Part shown: piece after piece, positions 45,736 through 57,650 of the stretch
How positions within the stretch are numbered: position 1 is the first letter of the stretch
Layout of the letters: each line of letters starts with the position of its first letter
Assembly: GCA_020726505.1 (NCBI GenBank)
Contig: JAHLEZ010000015.1
Span: 2,108,001-2,172,000 of the forward strand
Reading direction: 5' to 3'
Source of the DNA: Leptodontidium sp. MPI-SDFR-AT-0119
Taxonomy: Eukaryota; Ascomycota; Leotiomycetes; Helotiales; Leptodontidiaceae
Length of the DNA stretch: 64,000 nucleotides
Program-made: the position numbers and the translations under genes
The notes under the pieces: generated by a model
Databases searched by the model: none
Told to the model about the DNA's origin: nothing
What the model saw: only the letters and a program-made list of their open reading frames with translations

Positions 45736-46564
45736 TAGACAGTCTATCTCAGAGATCTAAGCATCGACTTCAGAGCGGTAGTAGACGTCTACTCTTTCAG
45801 TATAAATTTAGGTGGCTGACTGGATAGGAGGAACGGATAGAGGAGCCGGCTATAGCAAGCAGATCCGAATTGATATCGCACAAAGAGAGGAGGTCTTCAC
45901 AGAGGAATATCTTCCAGCCAAGCTTAGTTCCAAAGTCTACCAACTCGAGGAGGGTTTCTGGCCACTGGTTCAGTCCATACCAGTAAATCCTCTAGCTTGT
46001 CAAAAGATTTGACTAGGACCATACGAAACGTACTCTTTAATACTCTGTAGTTTAAGCCCCCCCCCCACTATTCGGGCCACCTCGCTTAGCACACTACTAC
46101 TTTTATTAACTCAACTTCAATAATTAATAATTATATTATTCCTTTATCGATTTCTCTAATTTTTTACATTTAAACTAAGAAGATTATAAAGTCAAAATAT
46201 ACTAGGTACGACGTGCTCTAAGTTATTAATATAGTCAAAAATAGCAAGTTTAAACGTTACGCTTTAATTAAGTGAGGTATTCTAAGGTTTACTCTTTAAC
46301 GTCGAATTTATAACCTAAACACTTATTAAGAAGCTACTAGTCACTTGTAAAGGTTACCCCCGGTGTTAGAAGACCGTCTTACGTACTAGATTTTAACTCA
46401 AGAGGCATTAGGGTTTATTATTACTTATATACAAGTGCGGCTTTTTAGGACTCGGCTTTGTGTACTTTAAGGGGACCCCTCTCTACTTAGAAAACGATAG
46501 GTATAACGGTTTTTTAAGTGAAATCCGATTCTTAGTACTAAGAAGTAATATTTTATTAATTCTA
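45736..46564. other. Spacer, balanced then AT-rich; may include the N-terminal part of the pogo element
   Basis: 45736-46020 is balanced and holds a 66-codon frame (45812, GTG start) without recognisable features. From 46020 the sequence is AT-rich. It includes a C-run at 46060-46067. Frames at 46260-46560 may be the decayed N-terminal part of the transposase whose C-terminal part follows the solo LTR. Confidence 0.35.
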
Positions 46565-46866
46565 TGTTACGACCTACGATGCGCCTCGTATTCTAACCGA
46601 CACGGGCTCGTAGCATCGCTGGCTATGCGACGGCGCTAAGCCTAATATGGAAGACTAGGTGGCGGGCCTGCGACATGTTAATGTGAATGGCACTCGACTA
46701 CGCTAGGCCCTATTAAGAGGGTCCTTTATATATTTATACTCGAGCCCTCCCTTACGGAGAGCTCTCCTTTTCTCCTTGTCTTTTCTTCTCGATTCTGAGC
46801 GTAGTATTAGGCCTAAATACAAAACTAGAGTCTACTCGCTGTATCAACCTCTTGCCAGCCGTAACA
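46565..46866 (+). repeat. Solo LTR of the chromodomain-gypsy family with TTCTA target duplication
   Basis: 302 bp, TGTTACGACCTACGATGC at the start and CCAGCCGTAACA at the end. TTCTA flanks both sides (46560-46564 and 46867-46871). It is the least mutated of the four copies, retaining many CpG sites. No internal domain follows. Confidence 0.92.
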
Positions 46867-46889
46867 TTCTATATATATTAATAACGTAA

Positions 46890-48110
46890 CTACTAAAGTT
46901 ATTAAGCCTTAGTTTCAGAAATTAGAGATTCTAGTAATTAAGGTAATTTTACTTAAAAATCGATAGAATATAAACAAAGCAGGAATTATAAGAGGCTTTA
47001 AAGTTAATAAATTAGTTATTAGTTATATATAACGACGTTTTATTTAATAGAAATAGCCTAGTTCTCGGAATTAGACCTCGTTTATAAAATGTATTTTTAT
47101 AATTAGTAAGAAAACTACTTTACTTGTGATATATAAGGGGAAATCTGTTTAATAATAATAGTTTCTAACAGATCTTAATTAATTCAAGTTATAGCAAATT
47201 ATAATAATAAAGAATAAGTAAATACATAATACTATTATATTAGAATAACTAAAAAAGATCTTTATCTTATAAATACAACTACGTGATTAAAAACCCTGAT
47301 TACTAGTTTTAAACAGCTATAAAAGTTATAAGACTACGGAATTATTATAAAGGTACTTAGAATATAATATATCTGTGTTGTTTTTACTTATATATACATC
47401 GTATATCTTATAACCTTTAGATTTATTGATTTTCTCTCTTCTTAAAGTAGCCTATTAAAAACACTTTAACCTTTTAGTATTAATAACTGATTCTACTCTA
47501 ATTAATAAGCGTAACTTCTTAATATACTATTATAAGACACAACAAGAGAGCTTAATAGGTATAAATATTAAAGCTAGTTAGAGAGCTAGTGGCTTATAGT
47601 CGGTGGCTATAGTAAAACCACTTATAAGCCAATTACTATTAGAGAATAGTAATTAGGAGCTAGAAACTAGTGCCCCTAAGGACCTTTAAACTATTAAGGA
47701 AGTAAAGGAATCATTAATTATATAGTCTACTTTAAAGGCTAGTAAAGAACTCTAGTTATAACTTAATACTTTGTTTAAATCATTATATAACAATTTTCTA
47801 ATACGCCGATTACTTTTTAATAAGGCTATTAAAGCTTTTAATTAAAAGGACTTTATATTAGGACAAGTAGAGTTAAAGATATAGCAATAAAAAGCTAAAT
47901 TAAATTAATTATAGCCACGAAAAAAAAGGAAAGTATAAACTAGTCTAAATTCTAAGTTTGCGGATATTTAGGCTATTTATAAAGCCCAAATTGTAACTAG
48001 AGATTAAGAAATTATACTTATTAATTCAGATTCAGGAAGAGATTCTAATACGACAAAAGATTACATAAAAATTAAAGTATTATAAAGTTATTAAGTGTTA
48101 TTTAAAAAGT
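46890..48110 (+). pseudogene. Pogo/Fot1-like transposase remnant, RIP-mutated
   Basis: In order across stops: a region around 47130-47260 (TLLVIYKGKSV...NK-IHNTIILE-LKKIF) resembling the PLVIFKG...NGWTSN-LGLEWL block of DDE_1 transposases; YLITFRFIDFLSS near 47400-47440 at the place of the LLQPLDVG-F box; and the C-terminal region typical of fungal pogo elements (about 47610-48080: KPLISQLLLEN, then TIKEVKESLIIQSTLKASKE, PRKKRKVQTS and NSDSGRDSNTTKD). The solo LTR at 46565 probably lies inside the same element. Confidence 0.7.
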
Positions 48111-48137
48111 GAGGGGAAAATGCGGGGTGGCCTGAAT

Positions 48138-48159
48138 GGGGGGGGGGGGGGGGGGGGGG
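48138..48159. repeat. Homopolymer of 22 G
   Basis: An uninterrupted G22 at the junction of mutated pogo sequence and the balanced island on the right. Tracts this long are prone to assembly and length errors. Confidence 0.95.
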
Positions 48160-49410
48160 ACTTACTAACTACTTCATTCCGATAACACCTCCCTTAGCAA
48201 AGAACCCGAAGCCGAGAGTTATCCTCCTGGGCCTTGTGACCTTCGGTCCCGACATTGCATCTCTCTCCTATTTCGCTTCGCCAAACCCCCTTGTGAAACG
48301 CGGAGAAGGACCAGTGAGGGTAGGCGAGTTTCGATATCGAGACGGGCCCTTACAACTCTTAGTAATTAAAGCCGCGATCTGGAAGGGTTCTGCCCCGGGT
48401 CAAAGTCATGGGAACAATTCCTTCAACTGGTTTCAATTCTCGTCCTTGAAACAATGAAGACGAATCCTCAATAATTATTCTCGCGGGAAGAACAAGGTGT
48501 ACAACTCCTCGGGGCTGACTTTAGGTGAGCATGTGGCTAACGTCCCGCAATTGCGGAGAAAATCTAAAACCACATCAGATTCATCTTGGAGTTGAGGCTG
48601 AAAAACCTGCGCGATGTCTTACTACGTAACTAGGTTACGTCAATTGCTGCGGTTCAAACAAAGAAGATCTATCTTGTCCCCAATAAAGTTACCTAAACCA
48701 GATGTCCTTTCTCCTTCAGCATTACTGGGCTATTGTCGTGGTGGTTTGTGCCTCGCGTCCGCCGTGTTTTCGCTGCCGAGAATGATCCACCCATGCGCAG
48801 CAAGAGCGTGTTTTGTCTTTTTCTAGAAGGCCTTCTGCCTTTTATCCCTGCTAATAATAAGCTTCAGGATAAGCTTAGAATGGCTACTTCTGGCGATATT
48901 TTCATCCCGAGTGGTCTTTCCCTCATTTGCCTTCATCAATTATGGGACATCACCGGTTCGGCCCCACGTCAGCAGAACTTACGTCCTCAAGAAACAAGCT
49001 TCAATAGAATAACCCACCTAGTTTTAGAAGATCGGGCAGGTTAAAAGCATCATTTTCATAGGTCAAAAACCCTTGACTGAGGCTGTTTTCAATACCCTCA
49101 GGGGACCATATTTTTATGCCAACTACCAACTAGAATGGGCATCACAACCTCTGAGAATAGCATCAGCATAGGACTCGGCTTGACCTGTACAAAGTATTAA
49201 AGGAAGAGAAAGTCCTGATAGGAAATTTTCTCTTCACCCTCACCATCATCTTCATTCAGTCAAACAGTCTTTCATTCTCAGCTCTCAGCTTCATTATCTC
49301 TGTCTTCAATCATCATCTTGAATAATATTCATACTTTTAACCCTCCTTTTCCAAGCAACCCATCAAACAGCACTTACAAAACCACATTTCCTCAACCAAC
49401 AACCTTCAAA
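48160..49410. other. Balanced island upstream of the secreted-protein gene
   Basis: Two overlapping frames (48614-48826 and 48733-49044) lack recognisable features and are not called. The last ~200 bp (49220-49410) is CT/CA-rich with TCATTC and CAACC patches, as in fungal leaders and promoters. Confidence 0.45.
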
Positions 49411-50166
49411 ATGCACTCATTCACTGCCACCATTTTCGCAGCCTCGGTCCTTTTCTCTGCCGCTTCAGCCAGCCCTATTTTTGCCCGCCAGGTTTGCGGA
49501 GCTGCCCCTGGAGGAGCCACTGCCCAGACTCCCCTCTCTCAGCCATCTGGCATCAGTGAGTTTTCCTCTCCCTTCCACAGCAGTCACGACTAATAGGCTT
49601 CAGACACTGCCGCCGACTGTGCAACCCAATGCAAGGCCAACCCAAGCTGCCAGTCCTTCCTCTTTGGACTTAGCGGAGGCGCCGACAAGTGCATGCTCTT
49701 CTCCGTAGCAGCATCCTCCGTTCCCGCCCAAACCGGCCTCGTCGCCTACGACATCAGTTGTTCCAGCATCCCCTCGGTTGTCCCAACCTCCTCCAATCCC
49801 AGTGGACTCGCCACCTCCAACTCTGGAGCTGCAGGAGGAGCAGCTGGAAACAACGGCGCTCAACCTCATCGCAGACAACAGCAGGGAGGAGCCGCAGGTG
49901 GCAACACCGGAGCCAACAACAACGGCGGCGCAGCAGCCAACAATGGAGGAGCTAGCACCACCACCAACAACAACAACAACGGTGGAGCCGCAACTGCCAA
50001 CCAAGGCACACATGCTAACCCCGTGAACGCCGTCCCAGCCGGAAACCCCAACCCTATCTCCACTCCCTCAGCTGGCAACTTGGCTGCTTGTCTCGCCGCT
50101 TGCCAGGGTAACTCGGCTTGTGTTGCCTACACTTTCGTTTCTGGCACTTGCAAGCTTTTCGGGTAA
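49411..50166 (+). CDS. Secreted protein with two apple/PAN-like cysteine motifs around an Asn/Gly/Ala linker
   Basis: Exons 49411-49555 and 49604-50166 (48-nt intron, GTGAGT...TTCAG); 235 residues. A signal peptide (MHSFTATIFAASVLFSAASA) is followed by a possible Kex2-type site (FAR before Gln). The first Cys block reads AADCATQCKANPSCQSFLF and the second LAACLAACQGNSACVAYTF with a closing CKLF. Both follow the C-x3-C-x5-C-x-(A/S)-(F/Y) spacing of PAN/apple-like folds. The linker (about 105-175) is rich in Asn, Gly, Ala, Gln and Thr and includes CAAC-type codon repeats. Possibly a cell-wall, adhesion or effector-like protein; function unknown. It lies in a small unmutated island inside repeats. 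Confidence 0.72.
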
Positions 50167-51030
50167 AGACTTATTCCGTATCTTTGAAGTGGGGGATATT
50201 TATGACTTGAAGTCATTCTCTCCATTTGAAATGGATGATTGCCTTCTTTATCATAACTCATGGGATGGGATGAGATGGGATGAACCCGGGATGTGAAAAG
50301 GAATAGGTGGATTGTCTGGTTTTTTTGGGGGGGGGGTTTAAGGGTGGGTTTGGGTTTTGCATGCAATGTATCTGTCGCTATCATAGTATGTCTGTTGCAA
50401 CGTACGCTATAAACTACTATACACACACACACACACACACACAATTCATTAACACCTGGTGGCTAACCCGATAGGGCAACTATTACTAATATACAAGTAT
50501 ATTTCATAAAGTGAATTCTTAACTCCTTGAGCCCCCTATATCAGCTGTTTCTGGCTTCTGGCTTCTGGCTTCTCTCGTCTGACTTATCTTTACGGGTTCT
50601 CGTGCGTTAGTAATGTTAGCAGGCTAGCTTGAAGGCCATTCTCCAAGTGTTCAGCGTCCTATCCTTAGCAGCTGAAGCAGTGCCTCCTGTCTACGGCACG
50701 AGGTGGTTAGTGTTAGGTAGTTGGAAAGTAGTTAAGGGCGGTCAGTTTTGTTGGCTGTTTCCTTGCCAAGGGTCGTAAAACCCTGGTCTCGGTCTTGGGG
50801 ACGGACTAGCCGGGTTTGTAAGTTAATCTTCAGATCGGAGTGATTCTTCAGGTAGTAACGCCGATTCACCGACTTTTGCCTTGGACCCCATCAAAAGAGG
50901 ATGTTTCAAAATTGTAATATTTAAAACCTTTAGAACTCCACTATTCTTCCATCGATTTGCCTTTAAATTAGATTATTTTGAAGCTCTTGATCTAACGAAT
51001 CGATTGTGTATCTACGAACAACGTGACGTT
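50167..51030. other. 3' flank of the secreted-protein gene, grading into AT-rich sequence
   Basis: Contains a (CA)n microsatellite at 50421-50442, about three copies of CTGGCTT near 50552-50575, and a G-run near 50328-50336. No gene is seen. Confidence 0.45.
50421..50442. repeat. (CA)n microsatellite
   Basis: About 11 uninterrupted AC dinucleotides after the secreted-protein gene. Confidence 0.95.
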
Positions 51031-51745
51031 ATGGCTCCGAATCTGCCAGCTTAGAAAGTAGCTAGAATTAATTAAATATTGATTAATAGAGTTAATGTTA
51101 ATCTACGAACGTTGGTTAAAGAGTTCTAAGCAATATATAAGACGATATACCAGCGGAATCGGAAGCTAAAGAGCCAAATATCACCTTTAAATCGTTGTCG
51201 CTATGGCCCTCCACCTGTTATTACTAATAATATAACTAAATGTATAGTATCGTTACTTAAAAAAGAGCCTAATCTATATTAGGATGAGCTTGTATTATAT
51301 TTATATAAGGCCTACGACGTCGATATGTTAATAAATCAAGTCTCTAAAGCTCTTCAAAAGCTTAAATACACTAAGAAAGTACTTAAAATATTTACGGCGT
51401 AAAGAAACGACGAATTAATTACAGCTTAGAGGCGAAAGATAATGTTTTAGGATACCCAGAAGATTTGTGTTATGGACGAATTTACTTATAATAAGAGAAT
51501 AACAGATAGGCGTCGCAGATAGGCTCCTAGAAGTGCGCTAGCTGAAATATAACGTATATTAAAGCGATTAAGAAGGTGGTTAATTCTTCTAATGTACTTA
51601 CTTCGTAGTTATTATTAACCGTTGATTTACTAAGACTTTATTACAACAAAGATCTTTAAAGAATAGCTAGAAAGGAGTATTTTACTAAAGTATATTAAGC
51701 AAGGAATCGAAATTATTATTATAAATAATGCCTTGATCTATATTT
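51031..51745 (+). pseudogene. IS630/Tc1-like transposase remnant, RIP-mutated and truncated
   Basis: From 51031 the frame reads MAPNLPA, then a helix-turn-helix region (VNLRTLVKEF-AIYKTIYQR), SPLNRCRYGPPPV, DELVLYLYKAYDVD, KALQKLKYTKKVLK and VMDEFTYNKRITDRRR, the standard order in fungal IS630/Tc1-like transposases. The first catalytic Asp (MDE) is kept; the second region near 51705-51735 reads IIINNALIY where DN is usual. Similarity ends there, so the third acidic residue is missing. Confidence 0.7.
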
Positions 51746-51758
51746 GTGTGAATAATAA

Positions 51759-51788
51759 TATTCACGTAATCGGCGAATTACGTGAATA
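51759..51788. repeat. 12-bp perfect inverted repeat
   Basis: TATTCACGTAAT (51759-51770) and ATTACGTGAATA (51777-51788) with a 6-nt loop. It lies at the right edge of the truncated transposase and may be the foldback of a lost insertion. Function unknown. Confidence 0.7.
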
Positions 51789-51992
51789 CGGAGGACGGGC
51801 AAAAACAGGGGTTACAGGACATAAATAGGAGCACTCGACGCTAGCCGATACAGGACTAGCCCACGATAAGAGTCTCTTATATAAAGCTCTCATTGATACC
51901 TTAAAGTAGCTCTTTAAACTTAAACAAATATATACTTATAACTAAAGCTTTATATTATATATATCAAGTCTCATTACGATTAACTAAGTTGT
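51789..51992. other. Spacer before the gypsy LTR
   Basis: About 200 bp, partly balanced (51795-51880), with a TATA-like stretch near 51890. It could be an LTR relic of another family, but no second copy is seen in the window. Confidence 0.3.
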
Positions 51993-52241
51993 TGTGACGA
52001 CTATCGCTGTCCAGAGCCTCATTTCCACCGGCTCCACTTAGTACTACCTGATCGGGACGTACCGAGATTACTATAGTATTAGGTATATTAACCTCTTGTA
52101 TATAAACTTATTCTTTCTTTACCTTCTTTCCTTTATAATTATAAATTCTAAGTTAATACTTAATATTGTTATATATCTCTTATATTAATATATAAAGCGT
52201 TAGTTATACGTGATTGCCGTCTTTCTAAGGCAAGCGTTATA
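51993..52241 (+). repeat. LTR of the second gypsy family (TGTGACG...), plus orientation
   Basis: 249 bp, same length and sequence as the solo LTR at 21638-21886 apart from C-to-T/G-to-A differences; it ends GGCAAGCGTTATA (mutated CGTCACA). It stands directly before gypsy internal sequence in plus orientation and so is probably its 5' LTR. Confidence 0.8.
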
Positions 52242-55200
52242 TTATTTATAACTCTTTTCTTTACGTTTAAGAAGATAGTAAATATCCATCGCCCCTTAAT
52301 TCTCTTATAAGTAGTTACGACTTAAAAGCTTAAATATAAGAAAGGCCTATACCGAGCTTTATAACTTAACGAATAATAATATTAAAACCCTTACTAACAG
52401 CGAAGTTAATATCCACTTCGCCATTATTATCTTTATTCTTCTCCCTGACTTTTGCCTTTACACGACGAAGTCGAAACCCCCTCTTCGCCGGACTTCTTCT
52501 TTTAACTCGCTAAGTCAAGCCGAAAGTCGTTCCTCTTCTAGTAAAGCGACCCGTTATAAACGACGCCGATATATCGTTTGCCTCTTTTTTCGTCCCCCTA
52601 CTTGACTCTCCTAATGTTAATACTCTTAAAGTTAATATTTTCACTAATACGCTAGGGAGTAATATAAAGCTTATAAGAATATATATAAAAGAAACGCTAT
52701 AAGAAAGCCGACTTCGCATTTTAGAAGAGTAACTTATAAAGAGTCGCTTAAAAAACCAATAGTTAAAGCTATCGCTTTAATAATAACGACTTACGACTAA
52801 CGAGCTTTTATTACGTAAATTCGCCTTAAGATTTATAACTTTTTAAGAAGAGGATACACTTTTTTATCCCTTAATTAAGAAAACTCTTGCCCCCGAGCTA
52901 AATAAAGGCAAAAGTAAGGCATAAAGTACTCTTAATCTTGGCGAACTATTAGATAACAATAATAAGAACGGCTACTAACCTCTTTACATTCTACGTCGTC
53001 GTTTCCCTTCTTTCTTTAGGATGTCTTAAATGTCTACGGCCTCACGAATCGAGAAGATCCCTAACTTAAATAATAAGCTTTCGAACGGTATTAGCTATAA
53101 TCCACGTTTATAAGAAGTCTAAGTCTAGAACGCCTTACGCTAATACGACTAATACTTTGTCGACGACAACTACCGAAAGGACTAACTACTAGTATAAATA
53201 AAAGGAATAGCTCGCACGTTTTTAAAACCCTTCTTCTTATCCCTAACACTTAATAACGACGGAAATATTATAGATGCGCTCGACTTAGTTAACTAAGTAA
53301 TTAAATTCTTAATTAACCTTTATAAGTAATAAATAGCGCGTAACCTTTACTTCGCGTTAAAGATAAAAGCCGTAAGATAAACCTTTTAGGATTTTTATTA
53401 ATAGTTTAAAATTCTTATTAGTTAAGGCAGCGTAACTAATAACTTAATATTTAAAATAAACTTATAAAATAAGCTTTTATCCCGCTTATATAAGTAATTG
53501 TTTTATAAGTATTAAAAAGCTAGAACTTTAGAAAAGTATATAAAAGTAGTTTAAGTTAAAGACTAAGAATAAATTATAAAAAGTATTATCTACGTTAGTC
53601 GCTTTAGCCCCTTAGTAATAAGTATAAATTCCTATCCCTGATTTTAAGTTAATATCTCTTTAAGGACTACGGGAAAGTTACTTTAAGCTTTTATTACTTC
53701 TTTGTCTTAGTAACGAGAAACTAACTAACCCTTAAGTTAATAAATCTTCATACGAGCTAATATACCTTGTGCTTAAACGCCAGCGAATGCCCCTTAGTAT
53801 TTCGCTTAACGGCCCCTTAGTCGTAGTTATACCTCTTGTATTAACGAGATAAAATTAAGCGCTAATAATAGTAATCTTATATCTAATAGCTAAGCTATAA
53901 ATAACGATAACTTACTAGTAGAGGAACTTACTCTACAAGCAAAAGACTTAACCTAAAAAAAGGCTCCTTCTTAAATATAATACGAGATATATAATACCTT
54001 AACCTTACGAAACTTCTTAGCGAACTAATACTTATTACTCGTATTACTCTTTTTAAGAATAAACTCACGTATAAATTACTTACACTTCTTAATTCCGAAG
54101 TTAATAGTTATTGTTTTATTAATTACTTTTTTTAAAGTCTCTTTCTTTCTTTTTAAAACCTTTAATTCACCCACTGCCTTCACTTGTTCCCGTTAAAGGA
54201 TTTAATAATTGAACTAGTCAAATTATTAACTATTACACTATATTAAATTTAATAGTCGACAAGCGTTTATAATTATTTACTTCTTTCTTAATTACTTACT
54301 TAGGAAACTATAAAGTAATTATTAGAAGATTATAACTAAAGTATTACGAAGTACTTTTAGATACCGCTAAACGACGGCTTATTTAGCTATTAGACTACCC
54401 CTTAATAATAAGTTATAATAAACTAATTAAGGTTTAAGACTTACGTATACATAAGATTTATTAACGTTACTAGCGCGACGCTAAGTGTAGAAACGCTAAG
54501 TTACGTGAATTTTAAAGCTATTATAATACTTAATTTGTAAAGTCGACTTCGATAGTCGACTCGCCCTTACCTTCCGCGCTAAGTATAAATACCTTAAAAA
54601 CTCTATTAAAATTAGTAACCGCCGGAGTAAGGACTTATAAAATATTTAAACTTATTGTTTTCTTAGAGTTTACGATTTCGTGTTATAGTAATTATAATAG
54701 CTTATTATAAGACGGTTTTATAGTAAATTTTAGCCGGCGCGCTAAACTAAATTCCGATATAAACACTAATTCTCTTTTAATAACTTTAAAAACGACTATT
54801 ACTATTAGTTTTATACTCGCTATTAATCCCCGAGAAGTAATAACTATATTGTCGCAAAATTAAGGTTATTAACTAAGAAAACCCCTAGTAAGTTCTAAAG
54901 TCGATAATATAATTAGACTAACGAATAATAATCGTTTAGAAATTTATATTAGCTTAATATTTATAAACGCTAAACTAAAGTATAAAACTTTATTAAGAAT
55001 TCGAAGGGCTATCTTTAAGGTTATTAAGTTTAAGAATAAAAGCGCTATTAATAATTTATTCCCCCCTAAAATCGAGCCTACGGCGCTAGTAAAGAAAATT
55101 TACCCCCTTATCTCTTTAACACTTAATATTTCGTTCACTTTTTTTCTTCTTCTTATTTTAAGTATAAAACTTCTTATATATTTCTTACTTTCTTCTCTTA

Positions 55201-57650
55201 TTATATCTTTTAATAAATACTTCGTTTCGAAGCATATAATAGCCTTTAGAAGTGGCCACGCTATTATTTTTATTAAAGAAGTTACGCTAATAATAAATTC
55301 TATATTAATCTTTAAGGGTTAGAAATACTTAGATCTGAGCCTTTTAAGTATATAATATCGCCCCTAGCTAATCCCCGATACTAGTACTACTATCGAACTT
55401 ACCTTTATTACTAATTCTTTATATACTGTAAAGCTCTCGTATTAATAAGTATAATATATAATAAAGCTTAAAAAGTATACATACTTTACTACTAACGATT
55501 CCCTACTTTAACTAAGAAGTATATTAAATAACTAGCCTAGTTAATATATATAACCGCTTTTACGACTAAACTACATATATATCTTAACTAAACTAACTTA
55601 AATAAAAGTTACTAAGCTAAAGAGTAAAACCGCTAAGCTTTTATATCCTTAAGACTAAACTAACTTCCTTTAACTCGTTTTTTTCACACGTAAAATATAT
55701 ACTAAGGACTACACTAATTTACTTTAGAATATATAAATATAACTCTTTCTCGTATACGACTCGATTATAAAAGCTTCTTCTTCCCTGACTTTTTCTTCTT
55801 AATTACGAGATAAGTTACTAATTATAAAGCGACGTAAGAAAGCTCGTCGACGTTCAATCGTTGAAATCTTCTCGATTAGCGCCATAGCGTTTTATATATT
55901 AATAAAATAGAAGTTTAAAGATAAGATATTTATAATAACTCTTTAAGAAATTAATACTTTAATTAATTAAAGAAGCTAAGAGCGAGAGAAAGCCGCTACT
56001 ATATTAGCCCTAATTATTAAACTTACTTATTACCGTTGATTAGCTATATAGTTTGTACTTTTTATTTAAGAGTTAAACGCTAAACTACTAATTCCCCTAA
56101 AATACGCTAATTAGACTCACGTATTCTCTAAGGCAGAAAGTGATATTCTTCCCCTCTATCGCTCGTACGATTACAAAATTAAACTAAAAGGAGAGGGTAA
56201 GAAAGTACTTAAGTATTCGCTATTATATAAGATATTAACTAAAGAACTTAAGGTTATTAAAAAATATGTTATAAATAAATAACTTAAACAAAGGATTTAT
56301 TAAGTTATCTTAAGTATTATTCGTTACCTTTATTCTCTTCGTTAAAAAGCCAAATAGCTCCCTACGGTTATATGTTAATTTTTAAGTACTAAATTCCCTC
56401 ACTCGGAAGAACCGATATCCCCTACCTCTAATTAATAAGACCTTAGCTTATATAGCTAACGCTCGTATCTTTATTAAATTAAATATTTATTAAGCTTTCT
56501 ACTGAATTCGAATGAACTTAGTATTAAAGAAGTATATTACCTTTTGCACGAGATATAGCGTATATAAGTGTAAAGTTCTTTTATTTAGCTTGATTAATAG
56601 TCTTATTACTTATTAGTGCTATATAAACGATATTCTCTTCGATTACCTTAATAATTTTTATATAGCGTACTTAAACGGCATTCTTATATACTCTAAAAAC
56701 CTTTTATAACACTAGCTTTATATTAAAAAGGTACTTTAACGTCTTAACGACGTTAGGCTATAAGCTAACCTAAAGAAGTATAAGTTTAAAGTAACACAAA
56801 TCAAATACCTAAGATTTATTATATTAACTTTTAGCCTAAAAGTTAATTTTAAGAAAGTCTTTATTGTTTATAAATAAACTTACCTTAACTTTATTAAAGG
56901 TATATAATCTTTCATTAGTTTTTATAACTTTTATTAGAGATTTATTCGCGACTATAGTATTATAGCGAAACCTCTTATTTAATTAACTAAGAATAACGTT
57001 CTCTTCCGCTTTATTATAAAGTATAAAAACGCCTTTATTCTTTTAAAATATACTCTCACGTCTGCACTTTTCTTAAGACACTACTAATAAGATTTACTTT
57101 ACCTCCTAAAAACGAATACTAGTAATAGTGTTATAATCGAAGTCCTTTCTTAATAACACGGCGATAATTAGTTCCCCGTTACTTTTTTTAAAGACTATAT
57201 TACGGATACGTTCTCGTACTAACTCCTCAATACTAAAGCCTTAATACTAACGTGTTAACTTTAAGTTTCGTGTCGCGACGGTTACTCGTGGAAGTAAGTA
57301 ATAATTATTAAGGCTAAGTTTATTTAGTTAAAGAAATATTATCAGCGACGCTAACGTGTAAAGTATATATATTTATTTCGAGTCAAATACTACTCAGTAC
57401 TCGCTACGTTACTATACTAACAATTCAGGGACTTTAATTACTATCTTATCGTCCCTAATACGCTGTATCGTTAGAGTCGTAAGGTTCTCTAAGAATTCAG
57501 GGTTATTAAAGTATTACAAATTAATATTTAGTTTAAGATTTAGAGAAATTAAGTTATTGTCTTTACTAAAGGCCTCTTCTACTTTATTATTATCGTTATA
57601 AATAAAGTTATTCCTCTTATAAAAGAGCTTAAGCTTATTACTAGCGAAAG
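52242..57650 (+). mobile_element. Ty3/gypsy internal region, plus strand, RIP-mutated
   Basis: Gag-like sequence is expected at about 52300-54300 but too decayed to read. Reverse transcriptase is clear at about 56340-57000 across stops: VKKPNSSLRLYVNF, then RKNRYPLPLINKTLAYI, CKVLLFSLINSLITYQ-YIN and AYLNGILIYS. The catalytic YLDD box reads YLNG. RNase H-like sequence follows (about 57060-57250, SALFLRHY, then FPVTFFKDYITD). Beyond about 57650 the plus strand stops being readable and minus-strand gypsy sequence takes over, so integrase and the 3' LTR are missing or outside the window. Confidence 0.72.

Noticed and set aside
45812..46012. 66-codon frame starting with GTG
   Set aside because: Non-ATG start, no domain and no intron signals to extend it.
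48614..49044. Two overlapping plus-strand frames in the balanced island
   Set aside because: No domain, signal or homologous pattern recognised; composition is not distinct from noncoding flank. A transcript would be needed.
49600..50013. 137-codon minus-strand frame rich in Val/Gly/Ser
   Set aside because: It is the antisense shadow of the low-complexity linker of the secreted-protein gene, which has signal peptide, intron and Cys motifs on the plus strand.
50760..50880. Possible tRNA or other structured RNA in a GC-balanced patch
   Set aside because: No cloverleaf arms, A-box or B-box could be matched.
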